Shown in pieces: positions 6,001 through 8,362 of a stretch of DNA of 8,362 nucleotides. The notes beneath the pieces were generated by a model, which had not been told where the DNA came from, ran no database searches, and worked only from the letters and a program-made list of their open reading frames with translations. The stretch covers positions 1-8,362 of the forward strand of contig JAWLDB010000120.1 in NCBI GenBank assembly GCA_041686915.1. The letters are read 5' to 3'. The first letter of the stretch is position 1. Each line of letters opens with the position of its first letter. The translations under genes were made by a program, and so were the position numbers. The DNA is from JAWLDB01 sp041686915 (GTDB taxonomy: Bacteria; Bacillota; UBA994; UBA5500).

Positions 6001-8362
6001 CTTTGGAGGAAACAGGCGGAGCGTTGCCTGGAGTAACGGTTACAGCTATCTACCAGGATAGAGCTAGATCTGTGCCCACGAGTACAGTTACAGGTGCGGA
6101 TGGCAGGTATACCATGCAGATCCCGGCCGGCGATTTCTCACTTTCTGCTGGAGGCCATGCAAACTATGTAAGCAATATCTCAAGGTTGCGCACCAACGAG
6201 GGCGAGGACCTGGAGAAGAACCTGGCACTCTCGCTCCGCGGCCTGGCAGATATTGACGTAATTCTGCACACCAAGTATATAGACCGTGAAGTTTCAATAG
6301 TAGACGGCATGGATTGGTGGACTGCTGCGCACTTCAGGCTTAGGGCCACTGATAGCAACGGTAGGGTCTATGACAAGTATCCGTTTGACATGTACGTCTT
6401 TCCCAATGAGACCGTCACGCTGTCTGTGGACGGTCGTGAGGCTGGGCTTCCTGCGGTCACGCAGCCGCTCCAACTGGACGAGAATAGGCACGGAACTGCC
6501 ACTATCCTTCTTGAAGAGTATGGTCGTATCGTTGGCAGGCTGGTGGATGAACAGGGCAACGACTTTCCGCTTGGCCCTCGACCGCAGGATTGGTCGGTCG
6601 CCGTCCATAAGCTAGAAAATGGCTCGTCTAGGCATGTAATAAGCGTTAAGCTCAGCGAGGATGCCACCTTTAAAGCTTCGGTTCCGGGACCGGGTCAGTA
6701 CAGCGTGACGGTTAGCCACGTCCCGATTTGGAGTGGTGGGGCGCTGGTTGCCGCACCGCAGGCGACGGTTGGCCCGATAGAGGTTGGCCTGTATCAGATT
6801 GTTGATGTTGGCAACGTCAACCTCTCCTGGGGAGTGACCAATGCACAGGGATATCTTACTAGCGGCAACTCTGAGATATCTGCAGGCGCCGTGCTTAGTG
6901 TATCAGCTGTCTTCGGTCGCAGAACGCAGAGCCCTCTGGCGATGGAGAACGCTCGCCTAAAGCTTGAACTACCTGCAGGGTGTCAGTTTGTAGATGGTAG
7001 CTTCAGTTTCAATGGGCAGATAATTGCACCAGACAGCACGGATCCGCTAGTGCTCAGTTTGGGCGATCTTAATCCAAGCGGTGCTACCCAGCAGACCTTG
7101 CGCTTCATGGTCAGACTGGATGATGCCATACCGATGACCGAACGTCTGCTAATCTCTGGTAGGTTGGATTGGGTCGAAGGTACCTTCGATAAGCGGCTCA
7201 ACCTAATCCCTGCAGAGCTCAAGGTAGCCCGAGTGACCATCGCGGCACCGGCTCTACTTACTCAGGCAAGTACGGTTGTCAGTGGTCGTGGTCCGGTCGG
7301 CGCGACAGTTAGTGTCTACGACGATACATTGCTACTTGGGACGACAGAGGTTTCCCCCGGAGGTTACTGGCAACTGCCGATAACACTGCCGGATTGGGGT
7401 AGTCCAGTTGCGCACCTGCTATATGCCGCGGCCGAATGGAATGGACAGCAACTACAGTCCGAATCCATACCGGTCATGTATGACCCCAATAAACCAGCAA
7501 TCACTGAGATTACCTTCCAGCAGGGTACCAGTGGTCGCGTAATCACGTTCAACCCGGCCGATGGGGTCGCCCGTTTCCCCTACGTCGTCAGGCCATGGAT
7601 AGGCGGCTTCATCGTTACCGTGAAGTTCAGCAATCCCGACCAGGTTAGCAACGTCACCGTGTCGATACCACCTTTCAGCGCGACAGCCGTGCGACAGGCA
7701 AACGGTGAGTATCGCGGCGTGGTTAACTTCAATGGTTTTAAATTAGGGAAGCTGTATATCGACTATGAGACACGTCGCAATCCAGATGAGCTAAGCGAGG
7801 AGGCCCCAACCCTTGAAGAACTGAGGCGTCGGTTACCGGCCCCTTGGCGGGATGTAGAGCCAACTGTTGACCCCAATCCTCCAGAGCCGCCAGTCCCTGG
7901 TGAGCCGTCAGTAGATTGGGAAGGAGCTGACGTTAGGTCTGCTGCAGTTGACTTCGACCTCACTAACCAGATCAAGGGCCGTACTGAGATGTGGATGGCC
8001 AAAGATGTAGTTTACCAGCCCACTGCTGAAGAAGCGCAGAGGGTAGCTGCAACCGGCGTCCCGGTCTACGGGCTGAAGCTGACGATGCCCGACTTCTCGG
8101 CTCCCTGTAACAGCTTTGCGGTTTGGGTGGAGGGATATATCGCGCAAGACTATCTCGACACGGCCAACCCCGCCGCGGGTGCAGCCATGCTGCTGCAGGC
8201 GCTAAAGGCTCAGAACACAAGGGGACTAGTCACTGCTGCCAAAATTCCAGACATCCCTGATGTGGTTGTGACTGTGCAGACCGCATCCAAGGTCCTCTTT
8301 AAAGCGGAGGGCAGCCAGATGCTTAACTGGTCTGACTGGACTAGCTCCCTGGCTAGTGGCCT
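1..8362 (+). CDS. Giant secreted subtilase-family (S8) multidomain protein, partial at both ends
   Basis: One uninterrupted frame crosses the whole window with about 2,786 visible codons and no stop; every line was read in this frame. The N-terminal part is a subtilisin-like serine peptidase preceded by an I9-like propeptide, with the triad Asp204 (DTGID), His247 (NGHGT) and Ser400 (TS-A). After it come more than 2,300 residues of beta-sandwich modules: Ig-like, fibronectin type III-like, carboxypeptidase-regulatory-like and DUF11-like, plus a large internal duplication. The likely location is outside the cell, as a surface or secreted protein. Family members cleave peptide bonds after autoprocessing, but several cleft residues are altered here, so activity is uncertain. 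The true start is probably some 20 codons upstream, because the first visible residues look like the end of a signal peptide. The C-terminus, including any wall anchor, is missing. Only about eight cysteines were noticed, as is common in Gram-positive exoproteins. The family call is firm; substrate and biological role are unknown. Confidence 0.93.
33..263 (+). other. Acidic, Pro-rich N-terminal spacer
   Basis: Residues 11-87 lie between the presumed signal cleavage site and the propeptide fold. They are rich in Glu, Asp, Pro, Gln and Ser (for example YEDVEEPVPENRQQGD) and contain no recognisable domain. The stretch is probably disordered. Many subtilases have no such extension before the I9 domain, so it may be a lineage-specific addition. 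Confidence 0.5.
264..482 (+). other. Inhibitor-I9-like propeptide
   Basis: Residues 88-160 begin with a beta strand (RQLIVCYQ) and end with PNVLYVEPNYLVRA, close to the DPNVxYVEPNY ending typical of subtilase propeptides. In the family this domain acts as an intramolecular chaperone and temporary inhibitor, and its C-terminus occupies the active site before autocleavage. Autoprocessing would be expected around residues 159-163, just before DDPSFAEQWAL, the usual start of the mature enzyme. Its retention suggests that the protease domain still folds by the standard route even though its cleft is altered. Confidence 0.75.
489..1379 (+). other. Subtilase (peptidase S8) catalytic domain with altered oxyanion hole
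   Basis: Residues 163-459 start with DDPSFAEQWAL and end with GHGLLKMDALL, the usual S8 boundaries. Asp204 lies in VALLDTGID, His247 in DDNGHGTQVAG and Ser400 in the serine block. The D-H spacing of 43 and H-S spacing of 153 match subtilisins without a PA-domain insertion. Other family signatures are INLSL (309-312) and YPGSFPGVVAVGA. Departures from consensus: the position of the oxyanion Asn (usual AAGN) reads SMGE, giving Glu341; the usual GTSMAxPHVAG reads STSAAAAYVSG (398-408), changing Gly, Met, Pro and His; and the cleft SLG reads SLT, giving Thr313. The domain is clearly a subtilase by descent. Whether it is catalytically competent is open. Confidence 0.92.
1389..1682 (+). other. Bacterial Ig-like domain 1
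   Basis: Residues 463-560 follow the peptidase directly. The pattern is that of an Ig-like module found in secreted bacterial enzymes: PVVSFVSPMDGSTVIGGVTL, then a strand pair around GVAFYLDS, then the DGEHTVYAQAYDAD strand near the end. These modules usually act as spacers or adhesion surfaces. No binding specificity can be read from the sequence. Confidence 0.65.
1737..2918 (+). repeat. Diverged tandem module, copy A
   Basis: Residues 579-972 form a beta-rich region that matches residues 979-1404 segment by segment in the same order. The shared landmarks are an LY-x-L plus acidic stretch (LYRLMSEDDDDYD, 585 on), a G-x-Y turn (718-720), SPGQY (817-821), DGYGN (882-886), AGDY (941-944) and a closing PFSV strand (about 966). 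Equivalent landmarks in copy B lie 386-432 residues further on, so the copies differ by insertions and deletions and identity is low. I recognise no named family. Tryptophan and tyrosine are frequent, as in adhesion or carbohydrate-binding beta folds, but that is not evidence of function. Confidence 0.55.
2937..4214 (+). repeat. Diverged tandem module, copy B
   Basis: Residues 979-1404 repeat the landmark order of the preceding module: LYSLIEDEYGIDWD (1000 on), TPGYY (1120-1124), TPGEY (1203-1207), DPQGN (1283-1287), TPSEY (1375-1379) and a closing RFSLS (1398-1402). The match is at protein level only; no long identical DNA is visible, so the duplication is old. The region is continuous with copy A and with the Ig-like domain that follows. 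Family and function are unrecognised. Confidence 0.55.
4245..4499 (+). other. Bacterial Ig-like domain 2
   Basis: Residues 1415-1499 contain TTITIAGVAAPGASVEVLH and GRFSLQVTLP, the pattern of Ig-like modules in which a strand, a G-x-A-x-PG-A-x-V turn and a later G-x-F/W-x-LPV strand recur. It is followed by DPIIILLD before the first fibronectin-like domain. It is probably a structural spacer. The same pattern recurs at residues 2410-2499. Confidence 0.65.
4503..4769 (+). other. Fibronectin type III-like domain 1
   Basis: Residues 1501-1589 begin with APAPPTAF, followed by NRLNWSASPSDDVQYYRIAR (the W strand and the D-V-x-x-Y-x-I strand) and TAYQYTLVAVDRAGNLS near the end. Both core tryptophan and tyrosine positions of the fold are present. 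Such domains are common linkers in secreted bacterial hydrolases. Confidence 0.82.
4776..5078 (+). other. Fibronectin type III-like domain 2
   Basis: Residues 1592-1692 repeat the preceding fold: SAPATPAMP start, TAVVTWQETTDNIAVTKYEL core, and TLYAYSVRAYDAAGNQSELS near the end. The two copies are recognisably paralogous (W-x-x-x-x-D-x-I/V-x-x-Y core and D-R/A-AGN end) but diverged. A Cys at 1646 is isolated, with no obvious partner in this domain. Confidence 0.82.
5094..5441 (+). other. Unnamed beta domain after the fibronectin pair
   Basis: Residues 1698-1813 hold alternating beta-strand-like segments such as AAVEVTYLTAIDESGNLL, GVYVGAFTLPAG and VLSIVGVLNDASGQ. The GVYVGxFTLP-x-GA pattern and the closing D-A-S-G-x strand suggest an Ig-like sandwich of the type that contacts neighbouring modules in large exoproteins. 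I cannot assign it to a named family. Confidence 0.4.
5442..5696 (+). other. Prealbumin-like beta-sandwich 1
   Basis: Residues 1814-1898 contain TVTLPESSL, ALSVWGSQAG, SYTFKHLQPGEYAVKIMG and a VEVLAGQVNN strand. This strand order with L-x-PGEY is typical of Cna-B or carboxypeptidase-regulatory-like modules. These are stalk or spacer domains in surface proteins. An isopeptide-forming Lys/Asn/Glu triad could not be established by eye. Confidence 0.55.
5697..5975 (+). other. Prealbumin-like beta-sandwich 2
   Basis: Residues 1899-1991 read AQLAVKVLDPNGNVMAAAPV at the start, then STSTIADENGVASLLLDTV, and end with VTVTMQHL. The V-x-V-x-D-x-x-G-x-x-x-x-x-APV opening and the T-x-A-D-x-x-G-x-A turn are characteristic of carboxypeptidase-regulatory-like or Cna-B-like folds. 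The PGxY hairpin is not obvious in this copy. Confidence 0.55.
5976..6239 (+). other. Carboxypeptidase-regulatory-like domain
   Basis: Residues 1992-2079 are the clearest member of this group: TATVHGIVTLEETGGALPGV, then VTAIYQDRARSVP, VTGADGRYTMQIPAGDFSLS and a closing KNLALSL strand. The G-x-V-T, L-PGV-x-V, T-x-x-DGRY and PAGDF motifs fall in the expected order and spacing. The fold serves as a stalk module in many secreted bacterial proteins. Confidence 0.78.
6240..6518 (+). other. Unnamed beta-rich segment
   Basis: Residues 2080-2172 include ADIDVILHTKYI, HFRLRATDSNGRVYDKYPF, MYVFPNETVTLSVDG and GTATILLEEYG. The first strand could pair with the end of the preceding domain. The segment probably forms one more beta-sandwich between two regulatory-like domains. 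No family is recognised, and the boundaries are approximate. Confidence 0.35.
6519..6779 (+). other. Prealbumin-like beta-sandwich 3
   Basis: Residues 2173-2259 open with YGRIVGRLVDEQGNDFPLG, continue with WSVAVHKLENGSS and DATFKASVPGPGQYSVTVSH, and end in GPIEVGL. The G-x-V-x-D-x-x-G opening and GPGQY hairpin match the carboxypeptidase-regulatory-like pattern. It is the last such module before the DUF11-like region. Confidence 0.6.
6780..7229 (+). other. DUF11-like domain
   Basis: Residues 2260-2409 carry LSVSAVFGRR, then ARLKLELPAGCQFVDGS, a short FNGQ turn, LVLSLGDLNPSGATQQTLRF and a closing VRLDD/LLISGRL pair. The L-P-x-G-x-x-F/V-x-x-GS turn followed by L-G-x-L-x-x-G-x-x-x-x-x-x-F is the hallmark of DUF11-type and related surface beta-sandwiches. 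Cys2327 is single here. These modules are found in prokaryotic surface proteins and are presumed structural. Confidence 0.5.
7230..7499 (+). other. Bacterial Ig-like domain 3
   Basis: Residues 2410-2499 read RVTIAAPALLTQASTVVSG, then PVGATVSVYDD and GTTEVSPGGYWQLPITLP, ending with SIPVMYDPNKP. The G-x-x-P-x-GA-x-V-x-V-Y-D turn and G-x-W-x-x-x-x-LP strand are typical of bacterial Ig-like modules. It is similar in layout to the Ig-like domain at residues 1415-1499. Confidence 0.68.
7500..7775 (+). other. Unnamed beta domain before the linker
   Basis: Residues 2500-2591 show strands ITEITFQQG, RVITFNPADG, FPYVVRPWIGGFIVTVKFSN, NVTVSIPPFSATAV and GKLYIDYETR. The segment forms a compact beta-sandwich-like pattern that ends abruptly at a charged linker. 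I do not recognise a named family. Confidence 0.4.
7776..7919 (+). other. Charged, Pro-rich linker
   Basis: Residues 2592-2639 contain a short probable helix (DELSEEAPTLEELRRRLPAP) followed by a Pro/Glu-rich extended stretch (DPNPPEPPVPGEP). It breaks the long run of beta modules and separates them from the region that leaves the window. The Arg triplet at about 2608-2610 might be protease-sensitive, but that is a guess. Confidence 0.55.
7920..8362 (+). other. Unrecognised C-terminal region, cut by window edge
   Basis: Residues 2640-2786 change in character from the preceding modules. Mixed beta and helical segments are seen: VDFDLTNQIKGRTEMWMAKD, helical TAEEAQRVAAT, then YGLKLTMPDF, a Cys at 2702, and a likely helix in AAGAAMLLQALKAQ. 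No S-layer homology, choline-binding or LPXTG element is present up to the edge. Function is unknown, and the region continues past the last base. Confidence 0.45.

Noticed and set aside
1..8362. Frameshift or stop that would make this a pseudogene
   Set aside because: Every line was read in the one frame without meeting a stop, and domain signatures stay in phase from the propeptide to the last modules.
7920..8362. S-layer homology repeats or sortase anchor at the C-terminal side
   Set aside because: No such motif was found before the window edge; the anchor, if there is one, must lie further downstream.

Overview
The window holds one continuous reading frame on the + strand. Codons begin at positions divisible by three, so residue n of the visible part starts at base 3n. 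I read the frame from base 3 to base 8362 and found no stop, giving about 2,786 residues open at both ends. No intergenic DNA, RNA gene or second gene is visible. Antisense open frames are shadows of this gene.

The product is the N-terminal and central part of a giant, modular, secreted protein of the subtilase (peptidase S8) family. In order it shows: the probable end of a signal peptide with an Ala-Val-Ala cleavage site (residues 1-10); an acidic, Pro-rich spacer (11-87); an inhibitor-I9-like propeptide (88-160); an S8 catalytic domain with Asp204, His247 and Ser400 (163-459); an Ig-like domain (463-560); two diverged tandem copies of a roughly 400-residue beta-rich module (about 579-972 and 979-1404); an Ig-like domain (1415-1499); two fibronectin type III-like domains (1501-1692); a run of prealbumin/carboxypeptidase-regulatory-like beta-sandwiches (about 1698-2260); a DUF11-like domain (2260-2409); another Ig-like domain (2410-2499); a further beta domain (2500-2591); a charged, Pro-rich linker (2592-2639); and an unrecognised region running off the window (2640 onward).

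The most unusual point is the catalytic domain. The triad is complete, but the oxyanion-hole Asn is replaced by Glu341, the GTSMAxPHVAG serine block reads STSAAAAYVSG, and the substrate-cleft SLG reads SLT. The enzyme may be inactive, weakened or altered in specificity, with the protein used mainly as a surface scaffold. That is inference.

The organism is probably a Gram-positive-type bacterium, possibly a clostridial member of the Bacillota. The reasons are the secreted multi-domain architecture, very few cysteines (eight noticed), a moderately high GC content by eye, and free use of AGG and ATA codons. This assignment is weak, since such proteins also occur in Chloroflexota and other phyla. 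The part of the gene that would show the anchoring mode (for example S-layer homology repeats or a sortase signal) lies beyond the 3' edge.
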